DNA from: Citrobacter youngae
GTDB lineage: Bacteria > Pseudomonadota > Gammaproteobacteria > Enterobacterales > Enterobacteriaceae
Length of the DNA: 64,000 nt
Direction: 5' to 3'
Assembly (NCBI RefSeq): GCF_003818115.1
Contig: NZ_RPOI01000005.1
Location: 62,001 to 126,000, forward strand
The notes under the pieces were generated by a model. That model was not told the origin of the DNA and did not search any database. It saw only the letters and a program-made list of their open reading frames with translations. Below, piece after piece: positions 1 to 8,865 of this stretch. How positions within the stretch are numbered: the first letter of the stretch is position 1; every line of letters starts with the position of its first letter. The position numbers and the translations under genes are program-made.

Positions 1-775
1 GTTTCTCGTTGACACATGGGGAGGCAGCCCGTTTAACGCTGCGAGCCGCATTGTTGTCGATAAAGAGCATTATGAAGTTATCGCAGGCGTGAACATTCCC
101 ATGCTGGTAGAAACCTTCATGGCGCGTGACGACAACCCCAGCTTCGATGAATTAGTCGCACTGGCCGTTGAAACCGGTAGCGAAGGCGTAAAAGCGCTGA
201 AAGCTAAACCTGTTGAAAAAGCCGCACCTGCCCCCGTCGCAGCACCTAAGGCAGCGGCACCCGCGAAACCGATGGGCCCGAACGACTATATGCAGATCGG
301 CCTCGCACGTATCGATGACCGTTTAATCCATGGTCAGGTGGCAACTCGCTGGACCAAAGAAACAAACGTAACGCGCATTATCGTCGTCAGTGATGAAGTT
401 GCTGCTGATACCGTGCGTAAGACGTTGCTGACTCAGGTCGCACCGCCAGGCGTTACCGCACATGTGGTTGATGTCGCGAAAATGATCCGCGTCTATAACA
501 ACCCGAAATACGCCGGTGAGCGTGTAATGCTGCTGTTCACCAACCCGACCGATGTAGAACGCATCGTTGAAGGTGGCGTAAAAATTACCTCTGTTAACAT
601 TGGCGGCATGGCATTCCGCCAGGGGAAAACGCAGGTAAACAACGCGATTTCGGTGGATGAAAAAGACATCGAAGCCTTCAAGAAACTCAACGAACGCGGT
701 ATTGAGCTCGAAGCCCGTAAGGTTTCTACCGATCAGAAACTGAAAATGATGGATTTGATTGCCAAGGCGAAATAA
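1..775 (+). CDS. manX: PTS mannose EIIAB subunit ManX (5' end missing)
   Basis: Cytoplasmic EIIAB component of the mannose/glucose/glucosamine phosphotransferase system; it passes phosphate from HPr to the incoming sugar. The reading frame is open from base 2 and about 257 residues are visible, so roughly the first 66 of the usual 323 residues lie outside the window. The visible part covers the end of the EIIA domain, an Ala/Pro-rich linker (KPVEKAAPAPVAAPKAAAPA) and the EIIB domain, which carries the active histidine in the RLIHGQVATRW motif. manY and manZ follow on the same strand as one operon. Confidence 0.98.
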   Translation, partial: FLVDTWGGSPFNAASRIVVDKEHYEVIAGVNIPMLVETFMARDDNPSFDELVALAVETGSEGVKALKAKPVEKAAPAPVAAPKAAAPAKPMGPNDYMQIGLARIDDRLIHGQVATRWTKETNVTRIIVVSDEVAADTVRKTLLTQVAPPGVTAHVVDVAKMIRVYNNPKYAGERVMLLFTNPTDVERIVEGGVKITSVNIGGMAFRQGKTQVNNAISVDEKDIEAFKKLNERGIELEARKVSTDQKLKMMDLIAKAK

Positions 776-833
776 CCACCTGGCATTTACTTAGTTTTCA
801 CACTTAAGTCTGTATAGCAATAGGAGAAGTACA

Positions 834-1634
834 ATGGAGATTACCACTCTTCAGATTGTGCTGGTGTTCATCGTCGCATGTATCGCGGGTATGGAGTCGG
901 TACTCGATGAATTTCAGTTCCACCGTCCATTGGTGGCCTGTACGCTGATTGGTGCCGTTCTCGGGGATATGAAAACCGGTATTATCATCGGTGGTACCCT
1001 GGAAATGATCGCTCTGGGCTGGATGAACATCGGTGCTGCGGTTGCGCCTGATGCTGCACTGGCTTCCATTATCTCTACCGTTCTGGTTATTGCGGGTCAC
1101 CAAAGTATCGGTGCAGGTATCGCGCTGGCGATACCACTGGCAGCAGCAGGCCAGGTTCTGACCATTATCGTTCGTACCATCACCGTAGCATTCCAGCACG
1201 CGGCGGATAAGGCGGCCGAAAACGGCAACCTGACGGCGCTCTCCTGGCTGCACGTTTCCTCCCTGTTCCTGCAGGCTATGCGTATCGCTATCCCGGCGGT
1301 AATCGTAGCGATTTCTGTTGGTACCAGTGAAGTTCAGAGCATGCTTAATGCCATTCCGGAAGTCGTGACCGGCGGCCTGAACATCGCAGGCGGTATGATC
1401 GTGGTGGTTGGTTATGCGATGGTCATCAACATGATGCGCGCAGGCTACCTGATGCCATTCTTCTACCTCGGTTTCGTCACCGCGGCATTTACTAACTTCA
1501 ACCTGGTTGCTCTGGGTGTGATTGGCGCAGTAATGGCGATCCTCTACATTCAGCTGAGCCCGAAATATAACCGCGTAGCCGGTGCGCCTGCTGCGGCGGC
1601 TGGCAATAACGATCTCGATAACGAACTGGACTAG
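834..1634 (+). CDS. manY: PTS mannose EIIC subunit ManY
   Basis: Inner-membrane EIIC permease subunit of the mannose PTS, 266 residues, the normal length. The sequence is strongly hydrophobic with several membrane helices; together with ManZ it forms the sugar-translocating channel, also exploited by phage lambda DNA and some bacteriocins. It lies 58 bp after manX, with an AGGAG ribosome binding site just before the ATG, and 3 bp before manZ, consistent with a manXYZ operon. Confidence 0.98.
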   Translation: MEITTLQIVLVFIVACIAGMESVLDEFQFHRPLVACTLIGAVLGDMKTGIIIGGTLEMIALGWMNIGAAVAPDAALASIISTVLVIAGHQSIGAGIALAIPLAAAGQVLTIIVRTITVAFQHAADKAAENGNLTALSWLHVSSLFLQAMRIAIPAVIVAISVGTSEVQSMLNAIPEVVTGGLNIAGGMIVVVGYAMVINMMRAGYLMPFFYLGFVTAAFTNFNLVALGVIGAVMAILYIQLSPKYNRVAGAPAAAAGNNDLDNELD

Positions 1635-1637
1635 CAG

Positions 1638-2498
1638 GTGAGCGAAATGGTTGATATGACTAAAACTACCACCGAGAAAAAACTCACTCCGAGTGACATT
1701 CGTGGCGTGTTCATTCGTTCTAACCTGTTTCAGGGTTCATGGAACTTCGAACGTATGCAGGCGCTGGGCTTCTGTTTCTCCATGGTACCGGCTATTCGCC
1801 GCTTGTATCCGGAAAACAACGACGCCCGTAAGCAAGCTATCAAGCGTCACCTGGAATTCTTTAACACCCATCCCTATGTAGCGGCACCGGTTCTGGGCGT
1901 TACACTGGCAATGGAAGAACAGCGTGCGAATGGCGCAGAGATTGACGATGGTGCTATCAACGGTATCAAAGTTGGTCTGATGGGACCGCTGGCAGGCGTG
2001 GGCGACCCGATTTTCTGGGGTACCGTACGCCCGGTATTCGCCGCGCTGGGTGCAGGTATCGCGATGAGCGGTAGCCTGCTTGGGCCACTGCTGTTCTTTA
2101 TCCTGTTCAACCTGGTACGTCTGGCAACCCGTTACTACGGCGTGGCATACGGCTACCGTAAAGGCGTAGATATCGTTAAAGATATGGGCGGCGGCTTCCT
2201 GCAGAAACTGACTGAGGGAGCGTCAATCCTCGGCCTGTTTGTCATGGGTGCCTTGGTTAACAAGTGGACGCACGTGAATATCCCACTGGTGGTCTCCACC
2301 ATCACCGGTCAGGATGGCCAAACGCGCGTGACCACTGTGCAGACAATCCTTGATCAGCTGATGCCGGGCCTGGTTCCTCTGCTACTGACCTTCGCCTGTA
2401 TGTGGCTTCTGCGTAAGAAAGTGAACCCACTGTGGATCATCGTTGGCTTTTTCGTCATCGGTATCGCGGGCTACGCTGTCGGCCTGCTCGGCCTGTAA
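1638..2498 (+). CDS. manZ: PTS mannose EIID subunit ManZ
   Basis: EIID membrane subunit of the mannose PTS, 286 residues from the GTG at 1638. An in-frame ATG at 1647 is an alternative start giving 283 residues. The N-terminal half is largely cytoplasmic (NLFQGSWNFERMQALGF) and the C-terminus is a hydrophobic anchor (PLWIIVGFFVIGIAGYAVG). It is the last gene of the manXYZ operon and is followed by a strong intrinsic terminator at 2513. Confidence 0.97.
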   Translation: MSEMVDMTKTTTEKKLTPSDIRGVFIRSNLFQGSWNFERMQALGFCFSMVPAIRRLYPENNDARKQAIKRHLEFFNTHPYVAAPVLGVTLAMEEQRANGAEIDDGAINGIKVGLMGPLAGVGDPIFWGTVRPVFAALGAGIAMSGSLLGPLLFFILFNLVRLATRYYGVAYGYRKGVDIVKDMGGGFLQKLTEGASILGLFVMGALVNKWTHVNIPLVVSTITGQDGQTRVTTVQTILDQLMPGLVPLLLTFACMWLLRKKVNPLWIIVGFFVIGIAGYAVGLLGL

Positions 2499-2512
2499 GA
2501 CTGTTGTACATC

Positions 2513-2537
2513 ACCGGGGGCTTGCCCCCGGTTTTTC
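2513..2537 (+). terminator. Intrinsic terminator of manXYZ
   Basis: A GC-rich hairpin, ACCGGGGGC / GCCCCCGGT with a 2-nt spacer, is followed by TTTT, 15 bp after the manZ stop. Confidence 0.93.
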
Positions 2538-2558
2538 TATTTAGAGGGTTGAGGATTC

Positions 2559-3017
2559 ATGACTATCACGGACCTGGTGCTGGTTCTATTTATCTTTTCG
2601 CTGCTGGCGTATGCCATTTACGATCAGTTCATCATGCCCCGCCGTAATGGCCCCACTCTACTTACTGTTGCCCTGCTTCCACGCAGTCGAGTCGACAGCG
2701 TTATCTTCATCGGTTTGATTGTTATTCTGATCTACAACAACATCACCAGCCACGGCGCGCAATTTACCACATGGTTATTATGTGCACTGGTGTTAATGGG
2801 GTTGTATCTGTTCTGGATCCGTACGCCTAAAATTATTTTCAAACAAAAAGGTTTTTTCTTCGCCAATGTCTGGATTGAATATGACCGGATTAAAGAGATG
2901 AATTTATCAGAAGACGGTGTGCTGGTGATGCAATTAGCGCAAAGACGATTGCTTATTCGCGTACGAAATATAGACGACCTGGAGAAGATATATAAACTTC
3001 TCATTTCAAACCAATAA
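2559..3017 (+). CDS. yobD: UPF0266 inner-membrane protein YobD
   Basis: Small membrane protein of unknown function, 152 residues, matching the family length. There are three hydrophobic helices (about residues 5-24, 45-63 and 68-85) followed by a soluble C-terminal segment ([20 protein letters not shown]). It follows the man operon terminator and is probably a separate unit. The sequence agrees with E. coli YobD along its whole length, as far as I recall it. Confidence 0.95.
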   Translation: MTITDLVLVLFIFSLLAYAIYDQFIMPRRNGPTLLTVALLPRSRVDSVIFIGLIVILIYNNITSHGAQFTTWLLCALVLMGLYLFWIRTPKIIFKQKGFFFANVWIEYDRIKEMNLSEDGVLVMQLAQRRLLIRVRNIDDLEKIYKLLISNQ

Positions 3018-3221
3018 GTTACAAATATAGCCTGAACTATGTTTTTTATATCTCAGTGAAAAACAAACATAGCTAAGGCTATATTTCTCCGCCCATATGT
3101 TATTTAATTTAACGTTTTATCTATAAATAAATCTAAATGAAAATTATTTTCATTTAGAAGTCAAATAATATTTCTGCGTTTCTTGTTTTATATTCCAAAA
3201 ATATGTTAAGGTTGCGCCCGT

Positions 3222-3332
3222 CGTTGGGGAGTAGCCGATTTCCAGACTCCGGAAATGTACGTGTCAACATACTCGTTGAAAAACGTGGCACGTACGGACT
3301 GAACATCACGTTTAGTCAGGCGAGACCATAGG
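3222..3332 (+). promoter_or_regulatory. yybP-ykoY manganese riboswitch upstream of mntP
   Basis: The 5' leader of mntP contains both conserved loops of the yybP-ykoY (mntP) riboswitch: GGGGAGTAGCC at about 3226-3236 and CAGGCGAGACC at about 3318-3328, joined by a hairpin arm. This family senses Mn2+ and here would raise expression of the Mn exporter. The stretch 3018-3221 before it is AT-rich and shows no gene; a plausible -10 (TATGTT) lies near 3202. Confidence 0.93.
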
Positions 3333-3448
3333 CACATCAACTGCAATGCATATTTGAATGGCTCTGTATAGACAATGGGTCCGCTCATTGTGCATGGTTA
3401 CTGGGGGCAGTGATGTGTTTTATGGAATACCCCGGTCAGGACGCTGTT

Positions 3449-4015
3449 ATGAATATCACCGCAACTGTTCTTCTCGCTTTCGGCATGTCGATGGATGCTT
3501 TCGCAGCATCAATTGGCAAAGGCGCCACCTTACATAAACCTAAATTCTCTGAAGCTCTGCGTACCGGCCTTATCTTTGGCGCAGTCGAGACCCTTACGCC
3601 ACTGATTGGCTGGGGAATGGGGATGCTTGCCAGCAAATTCGTGCTGGAGTGGAACCACTGGATCGCCTTCATTTTGCTGATCTTTTTAGGCGGCCGAATG
3701 ATAATCGAAGGCTTTCGTGACAACGATGATGAAGATGAAGAGCCGCAGCGCCGCCACGGTTTCTGGCTGCTGGTCACCACTGCCATTGCGACCAGTCTCG
3801 ACGCGATGGCCGTCGGGGTGGGTCTGGCCTTCCTGCAGGTCAACATTATTGCCACTGCGCTGGCCATTGGCTGCGCCACGTTAATTATGTCCACGCTTGG
3901 CATGATGATCGGTCGTTTTATTGGCCCGATGTTGGGCAAGCGAGCTGAAATTCTGGGTGGGGTAGTCCTGATTGGTATCGGCGCCCAGATCCTCTGGGCA
4001 CACTTCCACGGTTAA
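3449..4015 (+). CDS. mntP: Manganese efflux pump MntP
   Basis: Inner-membrane Mn2+ exporter, 188 residues from the ATG at 3449 ([20 protein letters not shown]), the start that matches the family. An upstream in-frame ATG exists but lies in the riboswitch leader. Two homologous halves each carry membrane helices with conserved Asp in a hydrophobic setting (MSMDAFA and TSLDAMAVG). The linker is acidic ([10 protein letters not shown]). Expression is expected to be controlled by the riboswitch upstream, and in relatives by MntR. The gene converges on rlmA with a 4-bp overlap. Confidence 0.97.
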   Translation: MNITATVLLAFGMSMDAFAASIGKGATLHKPKFSEALRTGLIFGAVETLTPLIGWGMGMLASKFVLEWNHWIAFILLIFLGGRMIIEGFRDNDDEDEEPQRRHGFWLLVTTAIATSLDAMAVGVGLAFLQVNIIATALAIGCATLIMSTLGMMIGRFIGPMLGKRAEILGGVVLIGIGAQILWAHFHG

Positions 4016-4821
4016 TTCAGACGCTGCCAGATATGAATACTAAAGTCAGTCTGGCAGTCAAACTTCGTTTTCCCCGCTAACGTTTCCCACACTTCCGGCT
4101 TTGCCCGCCAGGCGAACGGCGTCATTTGCAATAACGCAATGGCCTCGCTGCCCTTAAGCTGCATCTGATACCCCAGCGCAATACTCTGTTGCAGAACAAA
4201 ACCGTCCAGTTGCTCTGTGTGTGGCGCATGTAAACGCACCTCATCATAAATCAGCCCTTTAAGTTCCATTAAATGACGCGGACCCGGCGTGGCGGTGATT
4301 ACCCATCCACCCGGTTTCACCACGCGGGCCAACTCTTCGGCTTTGCAAGGCGCGTAGATCCTGATAATGGCGTCCATTGACGCATCGGCAAACGGCAGAC
4401 GATGGCTGGAGGCAACGCAAAAGGTCACCTGCGAATAACGTCGGGCCGCGGCCTTAATCGCCACTTTAGAAACATCAAGCCCAAAGGTTGTACTGCCCGC
4501 CAGCACATCGGCAAACGCGTGAGTGTAGTACCCTTCCCCACAGCCGATATCCAGGATCGTCGCATCGTCTGAAATCAGCATCTGCTTGAGCGTATCCACA
4601 ATCGCATCGCGTAGCGGCTGATAGTGACCAGCATCAAGAAATTCCCGGCGCGCCTGCATCATTTCCGCACTGTCACCCGGATCGCGCGACCGCTTATGCT
4701 GAACCGGCATCAGGTTAACATATCCCTCTTTCGCCACGTCAAACTGGTGTCGCTCCGGGCAGACAAAACTGTTATTCGCTTGAGTAAGAGGCTGGTGGCA
4801 AAGAGGACAGGAAAACGACAT
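4012..4821 (-). CDS. rlmA: 23S rRNA (guanine-745-N1)-methyltransferase RlmA
   Basis: SAM-dependent methyltransferase that methylates G745 of 23S rRNA; 269 residues, normal length. The N-terminus carries a zinc-binding Cys cluster (CPLCHQPL and CPERHQF). The Rossmann SAM-binding motif is visible ([18 protein letters not shown]). It converges on mntP and is followed on the same strand by the second PBP3 gene, with 63 bp between them. Confidence 0.97.
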   Translation of the reverse strand: MSFSCPLCHQPLTQANNSFVCPERHQFDVAKEGYVNLMPVQHKRSRDPGDSAEMMQARREFLDAGHYQPLRDAIVDTLKQMLISDDATILDIGCGEGYYTHAFADVLAGSTTFGLDVSKVAIKAAARRYSQVTFCVASSHRLPFADASMDAIIRIYAPCKAEELARVVKPGGWVITATPGPRHLMELKGLIYDEVRLHAPHTEQLDGFVLQQSIALGYQMQLKGSEAIALLQMTPFAWRAKPEVWETLAGKTKFDCQTDFSIHIWQRLN

Positions 4822-4884
4822 GACAACTCCGGCAGGTGGCTTAAGGGCGCAAGTGTAACGCGAATTGCGCCCAGGGAAAATAAC

Positions 4885-6630
4885 TTACAGCGACGGCGAG
4901 GATACGCTGCTGCCGTGCATCACCAGCAGATGATCGGAGTCAGCAGGCATGCCGTCCGGTTTGACGTTTTCCAGACGCAGGACATCGCCCATAATCTGGC
5001 TGAAGACCGGCGCGGAGACGGCTCCCCCATAGTAAGCACCGTTTTGCGGGTTATTAATCACCACGACCAGCGCGAATTTTGGATCGCTCGCTGGCGCAAC
5101 CCCTGCCGTATAAGCCACGTATTTATCGACATATTTACCATCATCACCAATTTTCTTTGCCGTCCCGGTTTTCACCGCAACACGGTAATCCCTCACCGCA
5201 GCCTTGGTCCCACCGCCGCCGGGTAGCGCGACGCTTTCCATCATATGTTCAACCTGATGCACCAACGCCTCCGGCATCACCCGCGTACCTATCACTGGCG
5301 GATCGATACGCGTAATAGAAAGGGGGCGGTAAATACCAAAACTGCCGATGGTGGCATAGACATGCGCCAACTGGAGCGGCGTCACCATTAACCCGTAACC
5401 GAATGCAAAGGTCGCCCGGTCCAGATCGCTCCAGTAACGTCGCTGAGGCATTAAACCGCTACTTTCTCCGGTTAGCCCCAGCCCGGTTGGGTCGCCAAAA
5501 CCAAAGCGTTTATAGGTATCCAGCAGTTTCTGTACCGGCATTGCCAGCGAAAGGTGCGACACACCGGTATCGCTTGATTTCTGCAAAATACCGGTAAGCG
5601 ATAGCTCCGGGTAAAATCCGACATCTCGGATGCGATGTCCATCGAGATTAAAAGGATGGGTATCAATGACGCTATCAGGCTGCACAATCCCTTGCTGCAG
5701 AGCAGTCATGATCACCAGCGGTTTAACGGTTGAACCGGGTTCAAAGGTGTCGCTAATTGCACGGTTGCGAAAATCATCCAGCACCGCGCCATCACGGTTA
5801 TTGGGATTGAAGTCGGGAAAGCTTGCCATCGACAGGATTTCGCCGGTGGCAATATTGACCAGCACCGCGGCTCCAGATTCCGCTTTATTCCATGTTACGG
5901 CATTATCCAGCGCATCTTCAGTCACCGTCTGCAAGCGCTCATCAATACTGAGCTGCAATTCGTGCGCGGGGACCGGCATCACTTCCGTGATATTTTCAAT
6001 CACATGCCCGAACTTGTCTTTGCGCACAAGGCGAGAGCCGGGTTTACCCATCAACTGGCTGTTGAAACTTTTCTCCAGGCCTTCAATACCTTGTCCATCA
6101 ATGTTCGTAAAGCCGATAAGATTTGCCGCCACATGACCTGCGGGATAGAAACGGCGGGATTCTTCGCGCAGATTAATCCCCGGGAGATTAAGATCATCGA
6201 CCCACTGCGCCTGCTGAGGAGAGATCTGGCGCGCCAGATAAATAAAGCGGCCAGCTGGATTGCTGTTAACACGTTCAGCCAGCGTGCTGAGTGAAATATG
6301 CAGGGTCTTCGCCAATGCCTGCCAGCGTTCGTTATAGCCAACGCCACCTTTGCTGACAATCGTCTTCGGATCGGCCCAAACTGCATTCACCGGCACGCTT
6401 ACTGCGAGAGGACGTCCTTCTCTGTCGGTAATCATCCCACGCGGTGAGGCGATTGTGACTTCACGTAACGAACGCATATCCTCCTGCTTGACCAGGCTCG
6501 TTGGGGTGACAATTTGTAACCACGCAACCCGACCAAGCAACAATCCCAGACTCAACAGTATTGCCACACAAAGCAGGGCAAAACGTACGGGAGTAAAATT
6601 GCGCGCATCGCCGTCGTTTTTCTTTTTCAC
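4885..6630 (-). CDS. Second FtsI-like class B penicillin-binding protein (PBP3-SAL type)
   Basis: Peptidoglycan DD-transpeptidase paralogue of the division protein FtsI, 581 residues. A short cytoplasmic N-terminus and one membrane anchor (about 17-39) precede the pedestal and the transpeptidase domain. Active-site motifs are S300-T-V-K303, S352-S-D354 (division FtsI has SSN here) and K487-T-G489. The locus between rlmA and cspC is where Salmonella carries PBP3-SAL, a division enzyme used at acidic pH inside host cells; I infer the same class here. E. coli lacks it. The true ftsI lies in the dcw cluster, so this is not essential by default. Confidence 0.93.
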   Translation of the reverse strand: MKKKNDGDARNFTPVRFALLCVAILLSLGLLLGRVAWLQIVTPTSLVKQEDMRSLREVTIASPRGMITDREGRPLAVSVPVNAVWADPKTIVSKGGVGYNERWQALAKTLHISLSTLAERVNSNPAGRFIYLARQISPQQAQWVDDLNLPGINLREESRRFYPAGHVAANLIGFTNIDGQGIEGLEKSFNSQLMGKPGSRLVRKDKFGHVIENITEVMPVPAHELQLSIDERLQTVTEDALDNAVTWNKAESGAAVLVNIATGEILSMASFPDFNPNNRDGAVLDDFRNRAISDTFEPGSTVKPLVIMTALQQGIVQPDSVIDTHPFNLDGHRIRDVGFYPELSLTGILQKSSDTGVSHLSLAMPVQKLLDTYKRFGFGDPTGLGLTGESSGLMPQRRYWSDLDRATFAFGYGLMVTPLQLAHVYATIGSFGIYRPLSITRIDPPVIGTRVMPEALVHQVEHMMESVALPGGGGTKAAVRDYRVAVKTGTAKKIGDDGKYVDKYVAYTAGVAPASDPKFALVVVINNPQNGAYYGGAVSAPVFSQIMGDVLRLENVKPDGMPADSDHLLVMHGSSVSSPSL

Positions 6631-6777
6631 CGGGGCTCCAGCAAGATAGTTTTTCAGGTGACTGATTTAACGGGAATTGCCGGGAGAAAGCGGGAAAAAC
6701 AATGCTACGAACATCGCGCCTTTGCAACAAAGCGCTAATGGAGAGGCATTCAGAAATATTTTGACGTAATTTGAATT

Positions 6778-6803
6778 AAAAAGCCCCGCATAAGCGAGGC
6801 TTT
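6778..6803 (-). terminator. Intrinsic terminator of yobF-cspC
   Basis: On the minus strand, AAAGCCTCGC and GCGGGGCTTTTT pair about 50 bp after the cspC stop and end in a T-run. Confidence 0.88.
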
Positions 6804-6849
6804 ATATCTGAATTGGTTGCGCCTGAGCGCTTCAAATCAGTGGTATCGA

Positions 6850-7059
6850 TCAGATAGCTGTTACGTTAACAGCAGCCGGACCTTTCTGGCCGTCCTGAAT
6901 TTCGAACTCAACGTTCTGGCCTTCAGCCAGAGTTTTGAAGCCGTTACCCTGGATAGCGGAGAAGTGTACGAACACATCTTTGCTGCCATCAGCCGGGGTA
7001 ATGAAACCAAAACCTTTAGACTCGTTGAACCACTTAACTTGACCTTTAATCTTTGCCAT
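6850..7059 (-). CDS. cspC: Cold-shock-like protein CspC
   Basis: RNA/ssDNA-binding cold-shock-domain protein, 69 residues from the ATG at 7059 ([20 protein letters not shown]). Both RNP motifs are visible: KGFGFI and DVFVHF. CspC is constitutively made and stabilises stress mRNAs such as rpoS. It lies 12 bp after yobF in the same transcript, and a terminator follows. Confidence 0.98.
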
Positions 7060-7071
7060 TTGCAAAATTCC

Positions 7072-7215
7072 TTAGAGTATTTTCTTCGCCCGCAGGCATA
7101 ACATAGATAAAACTGAGACATTACTGCTTGAGGCACTAATATAAGGTTCGGCAGAGAAGCGGTATTCAACGTCAACGTGTTTACTCAGGACTTCTTTACT
7201 GAAAATGCCACACAT
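7072..7215 (-). CDS. yobF: Small stress protein YobF
   Basis: A 47-residue protein beginning [20 protein letters not shown] and ending LCLRAKKIL. It matches the E. coli small protein YobF almost residue for residue and sits directly upstream of cspC, as in E. coli. The function is unclear; YobF accumulates under heat and other stresses in E. coli. Its short length makes it easy to miss. Confidence 0.93.
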   Translation of the reverse strand: MCGIFSKEVLSKHVDVEYRFSAEPYISASSSNVSVLSMLCLRAKKIL

Positions 7216-7852
7216 AAACAGAACTGTACCTCGTTTAACCCAAACCGTGTTATCACATACAACGTTAATAATGGCAAGCCATTTTTAAACGTGTCTCGAT
7301 CGGTCGCACAAATCCCGCAGTTCATCAAACAACAACTGCACAGTTATGCGCCAGGCCGAGTAGAGATATATCCTCGCCTCTCTCCCCTTGCCCCGGCTGG
7401 CCTGCGCCGTAGCATGGACTTTCTACCATAGCTCATCAGGTTCAACTGTTCCAGATTATCTGTCACAGCCTCTGCCAGATATCATTTTTTATGCTTAGTA
7501 ATGCATAAAATATCACAAGCGTAAAAATGAGATCGGCATTCTGGTTTTGCACCAAAATAATGAAAGAATGATGACAATGCACAAAAAAAGTAAGAGAAAC
7601 GTTTCGCTGATAATAAAACGATCGGTATCACAAAAATGACACAATCATATTATTAATCTATGGATAATTATATTTATGTCAAACCAGAGATAAGATATTA
7701 ATTGGTCAGAGCATCTGGAAAAATGCAGGTTCCACGTGTGTCGGCGCAGTAATTGCCGGATTGTTGCAGAAGAAAATAATCTGATATCGTTGACGACAGG
7801 ATGAAGCATCTGAGAATAGCATCTACAGACTCTCACCCTGTCTTTCTGTTTA
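7216..7852. other. 637-bp noncoding stretch between yobF and yebO
   Basis: No convincing gene is visible. The right half is AT-rich. It should hold the promoter and long leader of yobF-cspC (minus strand). One clear dyad, TTTTATGC (7487-7494) with GCATAAAA (7503-7510), has 8-bp arms and an 8-nt spacer; its role is unknown. I found no clear terminator for yebO. Confidence 0.5.
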
Positions 7853-8137
7853 CTACCGTTCGGCTACCAGACGAATGATGTCATCATCTTCATCCTGAGT
7901 TTGCACCGCGGTAGGCTCTTCTGCTTTTTCCGGTTCGTTAGCTTCACAAAGACGACGGAGCAATGCGTTCTGTCGTTTTTGCTGATCCAACAACGCCTCA
8001 AGCAGTTCAATCTGCTCGTTAGTACGCGAACTTGCCCGATTGATGAAAAACCACAATACAAGCCCGATTACCAGAACCACCACCGATACCACTAAAGACG
8101 CAAAACTCAACGCGCCAGAATTCAAAACTTCGTTCAT
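7853..8137 (-). CDS. yebO: Membrane-anchored small protein YebO
   Basis: 94-residue protein of unknown function. One N-terminal membrane helix (about 12-33, ASLVVSVVVLVIGLVLWFF) is followed by a likely coiled coil (SSRTNEQIELLEALLDQQKR) and an acidic tail (QTQDEDDDIIRL). It agrees with E. coli YebO, which lies between yobF-cspC and mgrB and has been linked to the Mg2+/PhoPQ regulon region. Confidence 0.93.
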   Translation of the reverse strand: MNEVLNSGALSFASLVVSVVVLVIGLVLWFFINRASSRTNEQIELLEALLDQQKRQNALLRRLCEANEPEKAEEPTAVQTQDEDDDIIRLVAER

Positions 8138-8211
8138 TTCACCACCTCAATGTAGACAGCGTAGTTTACCATTGCCGCACAAGAAGGTAATCAACTGTTA
8201 CTGAAATGCGC

Positions 8212-8355
8212 TTACCAGGGAATAAATTTATTGATGGCGCAAATTCCGCTGAAAAATTGTACGTCCTGATCGCACATGATGTTGAACACCTGCGCCCACA
8301 TCAGTATGCATACCAGCACGACAACTATCAGGACCACCCATCGAATTTTTTTCAC
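8212..8355 (-). CDS. mgrB: PhoQ inhibitor MgrB
   Basis: 47-residue inner-membrane peptide that binds the sensor kinase PhoQ and damps PhoP signalling; its loss causes colistin resistance in related species. It starts with GTG at 8355 ([20 protein letters not shown]) after a GGAG ribosome binding site. It has one membrane helix and the periplasmic tail with the paired cysteines ([16 protein letters not shown]) and the terminal FIPW. A PhoP box lies upstream, giving the expected negative feedback loop. It appears intact. Confidence 0.96.
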   Translation of the reverse strand: MKKIRWVVLIVVVLVCILMWAQVFNIMCDQDVQFFSGICAINKFIPW

Positions 8356-8394
8356 TCCAACTCCACTCTCCGAATCTACAGCCTATGTTGATAA

Positions 8395-8427
8395 ATTATC
8401 ATGAGTTACCTAAACCCTAAGTTAACT
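8395..8427 (-). promoter_or_regulatory. PhoP-dependent promoter of mgrB
   Basis: Reading the minus strand, AGTTAA-N5-GGTTTA (8427-8411) fits the PhoP box (T/G)GTTTA-N5-(T/G)GTTTA. A -10 element GATAAT (8400-8395) follows about 10 bp later, the spacing usual for PhoP-activated promoters that lack a good -35. Confidence 0.75.
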
Positions 8428-8519
8428 GTAACGGCATTAAATGTTTTTAGGAATGATTCACTTGTTTCATCCCATGTACAGGCTAATCTAATAATAACGA
8501 GAAAAGATAAGAGGTTGTA

Positions 8520-8759
8520 ATGCGTTTGATTATCCGCGCTATTGTGTTGCTCGCTCTGGTTTGGATCGGTTTATTACTGAGTGGCTACGGCGTTTTGATA
8601 GGAAGTAAGGAGACTGCGGCAGGTCTGGGCCTGCAATGTCAATATCTGACCGCCCGCGGGACCAGCACCGCGCAATACGTCCATACCAACAGCGGCATCA
8701 TTGGCCTGTCAGATTGCCCCCTGTTGAGGAAAAGCACCGTCGTTATCGATAATGGTTAA
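8520..8759 (+). CDS. yobH: Uncharacterised small protein YobH
   Basis: 79-residue protein with an N-terminal signal or membrane helix (MRLIIRAIVLLALVWIGLLL) and a short probably periplasmic domain with two cysteines (LGLQCQYLTARG and SDCPLLRKS). It matches E. coli YobH closely in sequence and position between mgrB and kdgR. No function is established. Confidence 0.93.
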   Translation: MRLIIRAIVLLALVWIGLLLSGYGVLIGSKETAAGLGLQCQYLTARGTSTAQYVHTNSGIIGLSDCPLLRKSTVVIDNG

Positions 8760-8813
8760 TATAGCAGCAAAAAAATCAGTACGTTATTCGCTCCGGCGAC
8801 GACGGCAGATCGT

Positions 8814-8843
8814 AAAAAACCCGATACGCCGTATCGGGTTTTC
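8814..8843. terminator. Bidirectional terminator between yobH and kdgR
   Basis: Perfect hairpin AACCCGATAC / GTATCGGGTT with a 3-nt loop, flanked by A-run and T-rich sequence, lies between the convergent yobH and kdgR. Confidence 0.88.
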
Positions 8844-8865
8844 TGTGTATCGCAACACGTCAAAA

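Noticed and set aside
3436-3939. Long open frame antisense to mntP
   Set aside because: It is the complement of a real membrane protein gene with a matching family length, and its product has no recognisable features.
5630-6136. 168-codon frame antisense to the second PBP3 gene
   Set aside because: Ser/Leu-rich shadow of the coding strand with no ribosome binding site and no family.
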